DNA of 64,000 nucleotides. Source: Streptomyces sp. S465 (GTDB lineage Bacteria; Actinomycetota; Actinomycetes; Streptomycetales; Streptomycetaceae). The position numbers were made by a program, and so were the translations under genes. The stretch lies in contig NZ_CP114036.1 of the NCBI RefSeq assembly GCF_026898115.1, forward strand, positions 992,001 through 1,056,000, read 5' to 3'. Positions 1 through 11,299 of the stretch are shown here, in pieces. Positions within the stretch are counted from its first letter, which is position 1, and each line of letters opens with the position of its first letter. Under the pieces are notes generated by a model. That model ran no database searches. It had not been told where the DNA came from and worked only from the letters and a program-made list of their open reading frames with translations.

Positions 1-654
1 CACCACGCCCGCCGCCTTCACCTGCGCCGCGATGTCGTCCAGCGTGCCGCGCAGCACCAGTTCGTCGGGGCGGCTGGCCATGGCGACCACGGCCGCCGGG
101 CAGTCGGCGCCGTAGTGCGGGAGGAGTTCGTCGACGACGCGATCCACATAGCGGGCGGCGAGATGCAGCACGAGCAGGGCGCGGCTGCGGCCGAGGGTGG
201 CCAGGTCCTCGCCCTCGGGCATGGGCGTGGCCTGCTGGGCGACGCGGGTGAGGACGACGGTCTGGCCGACGGTCGGCACGGTCAGCTCACGCTTCAGCGC
301 CGCGGCCGCGGCAGCGAAGGCCGGGACGCCCGGAACCACCTCGTACGGAATGCCGGCGGCGTCGAGGCGGCGCATCTGCTCGGCCACGGCGCTGAACACC
401 GACGGATCGCCGGAGTGCAGCCGGGCCACGTCATGGCCCGCCCGGTGCGCGGCCACCAGCTCGGCGGTGATCCGGTCGAGGTCGAGCCGGGCGGTGTCGA
501 CGAGGCGGGCGTCCGGCGGACATTCGGCGAGCAGTTCACGCGGCACCAGGCTGCCCGCGTACAGGCACACCTGGCAGCGGGCCAGGGTCCGGGCGCCGCG
601 CACCGTGATCAGATCGGCGGCACCGGGGCCCGCGCCGATGAAGTACACCGTCAT
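1..654 (-). CDS. cobM: Precorrin-4 C11-methyltransferase CobM, 3' end outside window
   Basis: CobM transfers a methyl group from S-adenosylmethionine to C11 of precorrin-4 in aerobic cobalamin synthesis. The first 218 codons are visible. They show the tetrapyrrole methylase fold signatures: an N-terminal glycine-rich strand-turn (VYFIGAGPGAADLIT), YAGSLVP near residue 33, and LHSGDPS with PGVPAF further on, all typical of CobM/CbiF. The ATG overlaps the cobL stop codon (TCAT at 651-654 on the plus strand, i.e. ATGA), so translation is probably coupled to cobL. The product should feed adenosylcobalamin to the methylmalonyl-CoA mutase encoded nearby. The carboxyl end is missing only because the window starts inside the gene. 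Confidence 0.93.
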   Translation of the reverse strand, partial: MTVYFIGAGPGAADLITVRGARTLARCQVCLYAGSLVPRELLAECPPDARLVDTARLDLDRITAELVAAHRAGHDVARLHSGDPSVFSAVAEQMRRLDAAGIPYEVVPGVPAFAAAAAALKRELTVPTVGQTVVLTRVAQQATPMPEGEDLATLGRSRALLVLHLAARYVDRVVDELLPHYGADCPAAVVAMASRPDELVLRGTLDDIAAQVKAAGVV

Positions 655-2615
655 CGCGTCTCTCCTTGAGCGGCTTCAGCAGGTGGTACGAGGAGCCGCC
701 GATCGGCGAGTCCGCCGACACCGCCCTCGGCTCCGGCCGAACTCCCCACTGCCGAGGGCCCGGAGGGCTCGCGGGGATCAGCCGGAACGGCAGGGGCGGC
801 AGGCCCGGCGGGAGCCACAGACCCGGCGGGAGCCACAGACCCAACGGGAGCAGCGAGTCCGGCAGACCCAGCAGGGACAGCGAGCCCGGCAAGAGCAGCG
901 GCGGCCGCAGACCCAGCAGACCCGGCAGGAGCGGCGAACCCAGCAGATCCAACAAGCCCGGCGGGAGCCACAGACCCAACGGGAGCGGCCAGCCCAACAG
1001 ACCCAACAGACCCAGCAGGGACAGCGAGTCCGGCAAGAGCGGCGGCGGCCACAGGCCCAACGGACCCGGCAGGCCCAACGGACCCGGCAGGCCCAGCAGG
1101 AGCGGCGAACCCAGCAGACCCAACAAGCCCGGCGGGAGCCACAGACCCAACAGACCCAGCAGACCCGGCAGGCCCAGCAGGAACCGCAGGCCCAGCAGGA
1201 GCGACAGACCCAGCAGACCCAGCAGGCCCAGCAGGAGCCGCAGGCCCAGCAGGAGCGACAGACCCAGCAGACCCAGCAGACCCGGCAGGCCCAGCAGGAG
1301 CCGCAGGCCCAGCAGGAGCCGCAGGCCCAACGGACCCGGCAGGCCCAACGGGCCTGGCAGGCCCAGCAGGGGTGTCCGGGGTGGTGTGCGGCTTTGTGGC
1401 GGACCATTGGGTGACCGGCATCGCCTGGCGCCAGCCGGTGAAGGTGCCGACCGGGGTGGCGTGGGATACGGCGAGGCGGATCAGGTCGCCGCCGTGGCGG
1501 CGGTACCAGTCGGCGAGCAGCGCCTCGGACTCCAGGGTCACCGTGTTGGCGACGATCCTGCCGCCCGGCGGCAGCGCGGTCCAGCACGCCTCCAGCACTC
1601 CGGGGGCGGTCAGGCCGCCGCCGATGAACACCGCGTCGGGGGTGGGCAGTCCGGCCAGGGCGTCCGGGGCGGCACCGGTGACCACGGTCACCCCGGGCGC
1701 CCCGAGGGCCGCCGCGTTGCGGCCGATGCGCTCGGCGCGCACCGGATCGCGTTCCACCGAGACCGCCCGGCAGGTGCGGTGGGTGCGCGTCCACTCCACG
1801 GCGATGGAGCCCGAGCCGCCGCCGACGTCCCACAGCAGTTCCCCGGGGGCGGGGGCGAGCGCGGCGAGCGTCGCGGCCCGCACATGGCGCTTGGTCAGCT
1901 GGCCGTCGTGGTCGTACGCCGCGTCGGGCAGTCCCGGCGCGAGCGACAGGCGCGGGGCGCCGGCCGCCGGGGCGCAGTCGACGGCGATGACGTTGAGGGG
2001 GTCGCCGGGCGGATGCGGCCACTCCTCGGCCGTACCCTCCACACAGCGTTCCCGTGCGCTCCCCAGCTGTTCGAGCACCCGCATCCGGCTCGGGCCGAAA
2101 CCGCGGTCCCCGAGCAGCCGGGCCACCTCGGCGGGGGTGTCGGCGCCCGCGCTGAGCACGAGCAGCCGCCGCCCCGCGTACAGCTCACGGGTCAGCGTGG
2201 CCAGTGGCCGGCCGACGAGGCTGACCACCTCGGTCTCCTCCAGCGCCCAGCCGAGCCGGGCACAGGCCAGGGAGACCGACGACGGATGGGGCAGCACCCG
2301 CAGCCGTTCGGCGCCCAGCAACTCGGCCAGAGTGCGGCCGATGCCGAAGAACATGGGGTCGCCGCTGGCCAGCACACACACCCGCCGTCCGGTGTGCGCG
2401 GCGAACAGCCCGGGGACGGCGGGGCGCAGCGGCGAGGGCCAGGACACCCGTTCACCGGGGCACTCCGGCGGCAGCAGACCCAGGTGGCGCCGGCCACCGA
2501 TGACCACCTCGGCCGTGCGCAACGCCTCGCGGCCCGCGGGACCGAGCCCGTCCCAGCCGTCGGCGCCGATGCCGATGACGGTCACGGGGGGAGGCGGCGG
2601 GCTCACGGTGGTCAC
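651..2615 (-). CDS. cobL: Precorrin-6Y C5,15-methyltransferase (decarboxylating) CobL with a repetitive C-terminal tail
   Basis: Fusion of the CbiE methylase (about residues 11-210) and the CbiT methyltransferase (about 240-405). It methylates C5 and C15 of precorrin-6Y and decarboxylates the C12 acetate. The CbiT SAM-binding motif LLWDVGGGSGSIAVEW is at about 258-273. Family members usually end near residue 400-430; this reading frame continues to 654 with about 240 residues of Ala/Val-Gly/Ala-Pro/Ser triplets from a 9-bp DNA repeat, then a short non-repetitive end. The annotated GTG at 2615 has no clear ribosome site; GTG at 2603, preceded by GAGG, is an alternative start. It overlaps cobM by four bases. 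Whether the tail is translated and retained cannot be told from sequence; an in-frame expansion is the simplest reading. Confidence 0.9.
   Translation of the reverse strand: MTTVSPPPPPVTVIGIGADGWDGLGPAGREALRTAEVVIGGRRHLGLLPPECPGERVSWPSPLRPAVPGLFAAHTGRRVCVLASGDPMFFGIGRTLAELLGAERLRVLPHPSSVSLACARLGWALEETEVVSLVGRPLATLTRELYAGRRLLVLSAGADTPAEVARLLGDRGFGPSRMRVLEQLGSARERCVEGTAEEWPHPPGDPLNVIAVDCAPAAGAPRLSLAPGLPDAAYDHDGQLTKRHVRAATLAALAPAPGELLWDVGGGSGSIAVEWTRTHRTCRAVSVERDPVRAERIGRNAAALGAPGVTVVTGAAPDALAGLPTPDAVFIGGGLTAPGVLEACWTALPPGGRIVANTVTLESEALLADWYRRHGGDLIRLAVSHATPVGTFTGWRQAMPVTQWSATKPHTTPDTPAGPARPVGPAGSVGPAAPAGPAAPAGPAGSAGSAGSVAPAGPAAPAGPAGSAGSVAPAGPAVPAGPAGSAGSVGSVAPAGLVGSAGFAAPAGPAGSVGPAGSVGPVAAAALAGLAVPAGSVGSVGLAAPVGSVAPAGLVGSAGFAAPAGSAGSAAAAALAGLAVPAGSAGLAAPVGSVAPAGSVAPAGPAAPAVPADPREPSGPSAVGSSAGAEGGVGGLADRRLLVPPAEAAQGETR
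775..1372 (-). repeat. 9-bp minisatellite encoding an Ala-Gly-Pro-like triplet tail in cobL
   Basis: Roughly 600 bp built of degenerate 9-bp units; on the plus strand they read CCCAGCAGG, CCCAGCAGA, CCCGGCAGG, CCCAACGGA and similar. In the cobL frame each unit gives a triplet such as PAG, PVG or SAG, so length changes keep the frame. Higher-order blocks recur, for example the phrase containing GGCGGGAGCCACAGACCCAA near 810, 960 and 1130. The repeat produces long spurious open frames rich in Gln/Arg/Pro/Ser on the other strand. Confidence 0.9.
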
Positions 2616-2663
2616 CTCGCGGGTCGGGGACAGTCCCCGAAACTCTACTGACCTACTGACCTG

Positions 2664-3509
2664 CTACGACGCCCCGGCCCCCGGCTCCCGCTCCAGCCCC
2701 TGCGTCTGCGTCTGTACCTGCGCCTGTTCCCGCTCCCGATCCCGGTCCCGTGCTTCATCCTGCTCCTGCTCCCGCTCCTGCTCCAGCTCGGCCAGCGCGA
2801 GCAGTTGCTCGACGGTCATGTCCTCGGGGATCGGTACCGGCGCCGGGGTGCGCAGCGGTGGCTGCCAGCCCTCGTCCGGGGCCCAGCGCCGTATGATCCG
2901 GGCCGGTGCCCCGGCCACCACGGCGTGGTCGGGCACCTCGCCCCGTACGACCGCGCCCGCCGCGACCACCACATTGCGGCCCAGCCGGGCCCCGGGCAGG
3001 ATCACCGCGCCCGCGCCCAACCAGCTGCCGGGGCCGATGCGGACGGGCGCGAAGCGCGGCCACTGCCGGCCGATGGGCTGGTCCGGATCGTCGTAGGAGT
3101 GGTTGTCGCTGGTCACGTAGACGTACGGACCGCAGAAGACGTCGTTCCCGAACTCCACGGGGACGGAGGCGATCACATGGCTGCCCCGGCCCAGCACCAC
3201 GCCGTTGCCGATGCGCAGCACAGGGTCGGGGCCGAGGTCCACGCCGGGCATCATGCCGGCGGTGAGGGTCACCTGCTCGCCGATGACGCAGTGCTCGCCG
3301 AGTTCGATCCACGGTTCGCCGAAGACGGTGCCCTGGGGGAACGCCAGCCGGGTGCCGGCGCCGATGTGGCGGAAGCGGTACGGGCCGGGGCGCTCGGCCG
3401 TCACCGCGCCGGCCCGCTGTACGGCGCGCCATCCGCGGTGGACCAGACGGGAGGTGGCGCGTCCGCGCCAACCCCGCCAGGATGAGAACAGGTTCCCGTT
3501 CTTCGGCAT
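2664..3509 (-). CDS. Acyltransferase with left-handed beta-helix (hexapeptide repeat)
   Basis: A 281-residue protein of the LbH/hexapeptide acyltransferase superfamily (CysE/LacA/NodL type), which moves acyl groups from CoA to sugars or small acceptors. Hexapeptide turns are seen from about residue 60 to 200 (IGAGTRLAF, LGEHCVIGEQVTL, IGPGSWLGAGAVILPGARLGRNVVVAAGAVV), with the family's SDNHSYDDP loop carrying a candidate catalytic His. The substrate cannot be named. Residues after about 225 form a charged, glutamine/arginine-rich, probably coiled-coil tail (EQEREQEQDEARDRDRERE), another low-complexity extension like that of its neighbour cobL. ATG 3509 was chosen because GGTGGG precedes it; the frame is open to 3551. 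It is 48 bp upstream of cobL on the same strand and may share its transcript. Confidence 0.82.
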   Translation of the reverse strand: MPKNGNLFSSWRGWRGRATSRLVHRGWRAVQRAGAVTAERPGPYRFRHIGAGTRLAFPQGTVFGEPWIELGEHCVIGEQVTLTAGMMPGVDLGPDPVLRIGNGVVLGRGSHVIASVPVEFGNDVFCGPYVYVTSDNHSYDDPDQPIGRQWPRFAPVRIGPGSWLGAGAVILPGARLGRNVVVAAGAVVRGEVPDHAVVAGAPARIIRRWAPDEGWQPPLRTPAPVPIPEDMTVEQLLALAELEQEREQEQDEARDRDREREQAQVQTQTQGLEREPGAGAS

Positions 3510-3581
3510 TCGCCCACCGTATCGGCCCAACGCCGGGACAGTCCGTCTCACCCCGGCATCCGTCTCACCCCGGCGTCCCGC

Positions 3582-4364
3582 TCACCCCGGCGCCTCGGGC
3601 GCCTCACCGGCGCCCCCCGCCCCGCGCAGTACGCAGTCGCCGCACAGCCCACCGCCCGGCACCCGGTAGTAGAGACAGCAGGTGCGGCGCCGGTAGCCGA
3701 GCGGCGCGGGGGTCAGGGTGCCGGTGTCGCGCAGCGGTGGACGGACAAGCTGGGCACGCGCCAGTTCGGTGGCCCGGTCCGCCGCCTCCGGAAGGCCGTG
3801 CGTCCGGCACCAGTCGTGCAGCACCCGCAGCGAACCGGCGAGCGCGGAGGCGGCGTTGCCCCACAGCAGCCGCCCCGAGACCCGGTACGCCCGCTCGACG
3901 GCGTGGTGCAGCGGCGTCAGATGGACGTACGCCGCGGTGCCCATCCGACCGGCGAGCCCTCCCGGTTCGCCCATCACCGGCGGCGCCGCGCCGGGCCACC
4001 ACAGATCGTCGGGGGCGGTGCGCTCGGGGTTCCACCACAACCGGTCGGGCCGCAGGTGGGGCACCCGGCCGGAGAGGGCCGCCGGACCGAGCGCGAGGGA
4101 CCACATCCGGGCGGCGAGCCCCTGGAAGGCGAGCGAGGCCGCGACCCTCGGCTCCTCGGTGCGCAGGCTCGCGGCGACCGCCTCGACGCGGGCGCGCAGC
4201 ACCGGCCCGGCGGCGCCCTGGCCGGTCAGCCGGTACGCCTCGCCGATCCGCGCGTACCCCTCCTGGTGTGGCTCGCCGGTGCCGGTACGCAGGGCGAAGA
4301 ACGGACCGACCCGCCCCGCCCCGGACAGCGGCGCCTCATCCACCGTCGACCGACGGTCCGCCAT
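3582..4364 (-). CDS. FhuF-like [2Fe-2S] ferric-siderophore reductase family protein
   Basis: About 260 residues. The C-terminus carries Cys229, Cys230, Cys241 and Cys244 (CC-x10-C-x2-C, in RRTCCLYYRVPGGGLCGDC), the cluster-binding pattern of FhuF-type ferric-siderophore reductases. Such proteins reduce Fe3+ in imported siderophore complexes in the cytoplasm. No siderophore genes lie in the window, so the role is inferred from the motif. The start is uncertain: ATG 4364 (MADRRST) or ATG 4436. Both lie inside the 3' part of meaB, giving an unusually long 29 or 101-bp overlap in a repetitive stretch. The conserved part starts near GPFFALRTGTG. Confidence 0.78.
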   Translation of the reverse strand: MADRRSTVDEAPLSGAGRVGPFFALRTGTGEPHQEGYARIGEAYRLTGQGAAGPVLRARVEAVAASLRTEEPRVAASLAFQGLAARMWSLALGPAALSGRVPHLRPDRLWWNPERTAPDDLWWPGAAPPVMGEPGGLAGRMGTAAYVHLTPLHHAVERAYRVSGRLLWGNAASALAGSLRVLHDWCRTHGLPEAADRATELARAQLVRPPLRDTGTLTPAPLGYRRRTCCLYYRVPGGGLCGDCVLRGAGGAGEAPEAPG

Positions 4365-5444
4365 CGACCGGGACTGCTCCACCGTCGGCCCGCGCTCCAC
4401 CCTCGACCGACGGTCCACCACCGACCGGCACTCCACCCTGGGCCCGCGCTGCGCCCTCGGCCGACCCCTGGAAGGCCGCCAGCAGCCGGTCCGCCGCCAG
4501 CGTGGCCGTCAGTGTGCCGTCGCGGACCTGCTGTTCCAGCTCGGGCCCGAGCCGCCGCACCTCGGGGTGGGCGTGCAGCCGCGCGAGCAGTTGGTCGCGC
4601 ACCATCGACCAGGTCCAGTCGACCTGCTGGTCGCGCCGCTTGGCGTGCAGCGCGCCGGTGGCGTCCAGCACCCGGCGGTGCTGTTCCAGGCGCTCCCACA
4701 CCACGTCGAGCCCGGTGGACTCGCGTGCGCTACAGGTGAGCACGGGCGGGTTCCAGGGCGCGTCCGGCGGCTGCAACAGCCGCAGCGCGCCCGCGAGTTC
4801 ACGGGCCGCCGACTTGGCGTCCCGTGCGTGGGGGCCGTCCGCCTTGTTGATGGTGACCACGTCGGCCAGCTCCAGGACGCCCTTTTTGATGCCCTGGAGC
4901 TGATCGCCGGTGCGGGCCAGGGAGAGCAGCAGGAAGGAGTCGACCATATTGGCCACCGCGGTCTCGGACTGGCCCACGCCGACGGTCTCCACCAGCAGCA
5001 CGTCGTAGCCCGCGGCCTCCATGACGACCATGGACTCGCGGGTGGCCCGTGCCACCCCGCCCAGCGTGCCGGCGCTCGGCGAGGGCCGTACGAACGCGTT
5101 GGGGTCGACCGCCAGCCGCTCCATCCGGGTCTTGTCGCCCAGGATGGAGCCGCCGGTGCGGGTCGAGGAGGGGTCGACGGCGAGGACCGCGACCTTGTGG
5201 CCGGCCCCGGTGAGCATGGTGCCCAGCGCGTCGATGAAGGTGGACTTGCCCACCCCGGGCACCCCGCTGATGCCGATCCGCCGCGCCCCGCCGGTGTGCG
5301 GCAGCAGCTCGATCAGCAGCCGCTGGGCGAGGTCGCGGTGGTCGGGCCGGGTGGACTCGACGAGCGTGATCGCGCGGGCGATGTACGCGCGTTTGCCGTC
5401 GAGCACACCCTTGGCATACTCCTCGATGTCGATCGTCCGCGGCA

Positions 5445-5445
<1 letters not shown>
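4336..5445 (-). CDS. meaB: Methylmalonyl-CoA mutase-associated GTPase MeaB
   Basis: G3E-family P-loop GTPase chaperone that gates adenosylcobalamin loading and protects methylmalonyl-CoA mutase. Walker A is G61-VPGVGKS-T69. The base-specificity motif NKAD lies in VVTINKADG, and the family signature VETVGVGQSE is present. The core ends near residue 325; the last ~45 residues are a Gly/Pro/Val low-complexity tail from the local duplication. The start codon shares one base with the mutB stop (TAATG), so it is the third gene of the mutA-mutB-meaB operon, with the order expected for function. Confidence 0.95.
4338..4460 (-). repeat. Imperfect ~54-57-bp duplication spanning the meaB 3' end
   Basis: TCGACCGACGGTCC occurs at 4346-4359 and again at 4403-4416 (57 bp apart), and GGCCCGCGCT at 4387-4396 and 4441-4450 (54 bp apart). 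In meaB the region encodes a Gly-rich tail (VEGGARADGG, VDGGPSVDGG); in the overlapping frame it encodes the N-terminus proposed for the FhuF-like gene. The duplication probably extended MeaB and created the overlap. Confidence 0.7.
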
Positions 5446-7672
<2,227 letters not shown>

Positions 7673-7676
<4 letters not shown>

Positions 7677-9556
7677 GCCACCCCCATGGTGTCCAGAGCC
7701 GAGGCGAGCACCTCGACCGCGTCGCAGCCCGCGAAGACGTATCCGTCCACGCCGGCCCGCTCGTACTCATCCTGTCGTGTCCCCGGCCGTCCGGCCAGGT
7801 AGACCTGTGCCGCACCGGCGGCCTTCAGCCGCTCGGCCACGGCGGCCGCCTCCTGCGCGTACAGCGTGTCGCTGGAGCACAGGCAGGCCACCCGGGCGCC
7901 GCTCGCGGTGAACGCCTCGGCGACCGTCTCGGCGGTCACGGTGACCGGTTCGTGGACCGCCTCGATCCCGCCCGCCTGGAAGAGGTTGACGGCGAAGGAG
8001 GCGCGGGCGGTGTGCGCGGCGGCGGGGCCCAGCGCGGCCAGGAAGATCCTGGGCCGGGCGCCCTCGGCCGCCAGATGCGCGTCGGAGCGGGTGCGCAGCG
8101 CCTCGTACGCCTCGTCGCGGCGCACCCTCGGCAGTCCGCCGCCGGGCGGCTCGGGCGCGGGCTCGCGCTCGACGGGCCGCTCGGCGAGGTTCGGGAACTC
8201 GCTGACGCCGGTGATCGGCTCCTTGCGGCGGGCGAGGTCGCGGGTGCGGCGGGCCCAGGTCTCGGCGAGCCGGTCGCGTACCAGCCCGGAGGCGAGGGCC
8301 GCGGCCATGCCTCCGGCGCGCTCGATCTCCTGGAACCAGGCCCAGGCGGCGCGGGCGACGTCGTCGGTGAGCTTCTCGACGTACCAGGAGCCGCCGGCCG
8401 GGTCGATCACCCGGGCCAGGTGCGCCTCCTCCAGCAGGATCGTGGAGGTGTTGCGGGCGATGCGGCGGGCGAAGTCGTCGGGGAGGCCGAGGGCGCTGTC
8501 GAAGGGCAGCACGGTGACCGCGTCGGCGCCGCCGACGCCCGCCGCGAGGCCGGCCACGGTGGTGCGCAGCATGTTCACCCAGGGGTCGCGCCGGGTCATC
8601 ATCACCGGGGAGGTCACCGCGTGCTGACGCTGGGCACGTGCCTCGGACGGCGCGCCGCACGCCTGCGCCACGCGCGCCCACAGGCGCCGGGCGGCCCGGA
8701 ACTTGGCGATGGTGAGGAACTGGTCGGCGGTGGCCGCGTAGCGGAACTCCACCTGGGCGCAGGCGGCCTCGACGCTCAGCCCGGACTCGGTGAGGGTGCG
8801 CAGATAGGCCACCGCGGCGGCGAGGGAGCAGCCGAGCTCCTGGGCCGCCCCGGCGCCCGCCTCGTGGTACGGCAGCGCGTCCACGGCGAAGGTCCGTACG
8901 CCGGGGTGGTCGCGGTCACAGGTCCGCGCGAGGTCGGCCGCGGCGGCCAGCTGCCCGGCCAGGTCGTCGTCGCGTCCGGTGCGGGCCGCCAGCCCCAGCG
9001 GATCCGCGCCGAGGTTGCCGAGCGCGGCGCCCGGCGGCACCTCGCGGTCGGAATAGAGCCGCAGCAGCGCGCGGGCGGCGTCCGCGAACTCGGCTCCCGC
9101 GTCGAGGACGACGGGGGCGAGGTCGAGATAGACCCCCTTGAGCACCTCGGGCAGGGCGTCCACGGGCACCCCGGCCGCGCCGACCGCGAGCCAGACCGAG
9201 CCGGCGCCGTTCTCCAGGTCGGCGAGGACCGCCTGGTTGGTGCGGACCGGATCGGGGTGGGCGTGGCGCTGCCGTACGTCCCAGCCGGAGAGGGTGGAGC
9301 CCTCGGCCCGGCCGCCGCGCACGAAGGGCGCGAAGCCGGGGAATCCGGGGTCCTGGGGGACGTCCTGTGCGGTGTAGAGCGGGCGGACGGTGATCCCGTC
9401 CTCGAGCGCGGTCGCGAGGGCCTCTTCGGCCTCGGCGCCCACGGCGTCCGAGGTGCCGGTTTTACGCAGCACGCCTTCGACGAGGTGGCGCCATTGGTCG
9501 CGCGTCACTTCCGGGAAATCGTCGGCTAGGGAAAGCCCGTCGGGGAGGACCGTCAT
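7673..9556 (-). CDS. mutA: Methylmalonyl-CoA mutase small subunit
   Basis: A 627-residue partner of MutB in the heterodimer. It has the same barrel plus flavodoxin-like C-terminal domain but, as usual for small subunits, lacks the DxHxxG cobalt ligand; the equivalent region reads [14 protein letters not shown]. First gene of the operon. ATG 9556 is preceded on the coding strand by a pyrimidine run (CCTCCTCCT) instead of a Shine-Dalgarno sequence, so initiation may be leaderless-like or use an undetected site. The start is supported by [22 protein letters not shown], typical of actinomycete homologues. Confidence 0.96.
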
Positions 9557-9880
9557 AGGAGGAGGCTAATGGGATCTTCTCAAGCCACAGCAGAGGTTTG
9601 GGCTGTGAGCTTACTCTCGGGACCGGAATGCCAATTCCGTCCGATTAAGCGCCGGTAAGGCCAAAAACCCGAGGGGTCTCAGGGGTTGCGTCCCGATACG
9701 GCAGGGGTCGGGGGTGAGGGCACCCTCGGCTCCGCTCGGAAACGGCCGTCGACACGAGGCACACGTCGTGCATACAGCGGCCCGCCCGGTGCGACGGGGG
9801 ATGCACACCGGGCGGGCTCAAGAACCTTTCTACCCCATCCTCCCGGGGTCACGCATCAAAAACGTGTACGCCTCCCCGCT
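9557..9880. other. Intergenic region between P450 and mutA
   Basis: Holds the terminator at 9780-9817 on the P450 side and presumably the mutA promoter between about 9560 and 9700. A 65-codon frame at 9611-9808 (minus) is open but has no recognisable features. I see no cobalamin riboswitch-like conserved B12 box. Confidence 0.5.
9780..9817 (-). terminator. Strong GC hairpin downstream of the P450 gene
   Basis: Perfect 12-bp stem: GCCCGCCCGGTG (9780-9791) pairs with CACCGGGCGGGC (9806-9817), 14-nt loop. It separates P450 transcription from mutA. Confidence 0.8.
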
Positions 9881-11110
9881 TCACCAGGCGACAGGGAGCG
9901 AGATCAGGCCACGCGCGCGGATGGACGGCCGCCACCGCAGCCGCTCCCTCGGGACGTCCAGCCGCAGCCCCGGGAAACGCCGAAGCAGCGCGGCCAGAGC
10001 GGTTTCCGTCTCCATCCGGGCGAGGGGCGCGCCGAGGCAGTAGTGGATGCCGTGACCGAGCGCAAGATGACCTGACCGGCCAAGATGTGGATTGAACGCG
10101 TCCGGATCCTGGAAATGGGCCGGGTCGCGGTGTGCGGAGGCCGTCGAGAGCAGCACGGTCTCCCCGGCCGGGATGGTCACACCGCCGATCTCGATGTCCT
10201 CCAGGGGGAAGCGGCGGATGCCCAGCGACGCCGGGCCCTCGTACCGCGCCAGCTCGTCGAAGGCAGCCGGAAGACCGCCCGGGTCCTCGCGCAGCTTCTG
10301 GAGGACCTGGGGGTGGTCGAGCAGGGTGAGCACCGAGTTGGCGATGAGATGGACGGTGTTCTCGTAGCCCGCGAGGAGGATGAGGAAGGCGAGCGAGGTC
10401 AGTTCGTCCTCGGTGAGCCGGTCGTCACCGTCCCCGGACTCGTCGTCCCGGACCCGGATGAGGTCGGACAGCAGGTCGTCGCCGGGTTCGGCGCGCTTCG
10501 TCGCGATGAGCCCGGTGTAGAAGCGGAGCATGCTGCCGACCGCTTCCTTCGCCGCCCCCGGCCGCGCCGGGTCGGGCGTGATCAGGGCGTCGCTCCAGGC
10601 CCGGAAGTCGCGCCGGTCCTGCTGCGGTACGCCGAGCAGATCGCAGATGACGATGATGGGCAGCTGTCCGGCGTAGGCGGCGAGCAGGTCCGCACGGCCG
10701 TCGGCCTCGATGGCGTCGAGCAGTTCGTCGGCGATCCGCCGGACCGGTTCGCGCATCTTCTCCACACGGCCGGGGGTGAACGCCTTGACCACCAGCCGGC
10801 GCACCCGGGTGTGGTCCGGCGGGTCCATGTTGAGCAGGTTGCGGTCCAGGGCGGGCGGCAGGGCGAAGCCGCTGAAGTTGCCCGGGGCGGCGTGCCGCTT
10901 GTCCAGGGCGAGGCGCGGATCGGCGAACAGCTGCCGCACGTCCTCGTAACGGGTCACCAGCCAGGCGGGCCGTCCGTCGGTGCCGGCGATCCGGTGGACC
11001 GGGCCGGCCTCGCGGAGCGCGGCCAGGGCCGGATAGAGGTCCTCGATCATCGGGGCGGTGTCAACGAGCTCCGGGCCGTCCGTTCCGGCGGCGTTCGCGG
11101 TGTTCTGCAT
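9881..11110 (-). CDS. Cytochrome P450 (bacterial class I, CYP107-like)
   Basis: A 409-residue soluble P450. The heme-ligand loop is LALGHGIHYCLGAPLAR with Cys358 as thiolate ligand; the K-helix ExxR is in FDELARYE. The I-helix reads LLAGYENT, so the usual oxygen-activating Thr position is Asn with Thr one place later. Such enzymes need a ferredoxin and reductase; neither is adjacent. The substrate is unknown; overall sequence resembles macrolide/secondary-metabolite hydroxylases. ATG 11110 (MQNTANAAG) is chosen over the longer open frame because the upstream 57 codons are Arg/Pro-rich and overlap terminator hairpins. It is downstream of, but separated by a terminator from, the DUF6545 module, an association worth noting. 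Confidence 0.9.
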   Translation of the reverse strand: MQNTANAAGTDGPELVDTAPMIEDLYPALAALREAGPVHRIAGTDGRPAWLVTRYEDVRQLFADPRLALDKRHAAPGNFSGFALPPALDRNLLNMDPPDHTRVRRLVVKAFTPGRVEKMREPVRRIADELLDAIEADGRADLLAAYAGQLPIIVICDLLGVPQQDRRDFRAWSDALITPDPARPGAAKEAVGSMLRFYTGLIATKRAEPGDDLLSDLIRVRDDESGDGDDRLTEDELTSLAFLILLAGYENTVHLIANSVLTLLDHPQVLQKLREDPGGLPAAFDELARYEGPASLGIRRFPLEDIEIGGVTIPAGETVLLSTASAHRDPAHFQDPDAFNPHLGRSGHLALGHGIHYCLGAPLARMETETALAALLRRFPGLRLDVPRERLRWRPSIRARGLISLPVAW

Positions 11111-11210
11111 GGATCCCGACTCTAGGCGGTGGTCTCTTCCCGGCCTGGACGGACGGAGCGTTCCAGCCCGTCCAGGCGATGTGCGCGGCTGCGCGTCGTG
11201 GTGGCCGGGA

Positions 11211-11244
11211 GGCGGCGCCGGGACTGAATCTCCCCGGCGCCGCC
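11211..11244 (-). terminator. Hairpin after the HTH-peptidase-DUF6545 operon
   Basis: GGCGGCGCCGGG (11211-11222) pairs perfectly with CCCGGCGCCGCC (11233-11244), 10-nt loop. A second 10-bp hairpin, GCCTGGACGG/CCGTCCAGGC at 11143-11177, follows before the P450 start. Confidence 0.75.
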
Positions 11245-11299
11245 TGTGCCACGGGCGGCCCCGACCCCCGTCCAGGGCCACCTCGTCTGTGATCCCCCC

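Noticed and set aside
775..1372. Possible CRISPR array
   Set aside because: Units are 9 bp and contiguous with no unique spacers; it is a minisatellite.
197..2651. Long plus-strand frames rich in Arg/Pro/Ser/Gln opposite cobL
   Set aside because: They are shadows of the 9-bp repeat and of the cobL coding strand; no family features and unnatural composition.
9611..9808. 65-codon minus-strand ORF
   Set aside because: No motif, Cys/Pro/Arg-rich random composition, overlaps the terminator.
9557..9880. Cobalamin riboswitch upstream of mutA
   Set aside because: No conserved B12-box-like segment or complex fold recognised; only one terminator hairpin.
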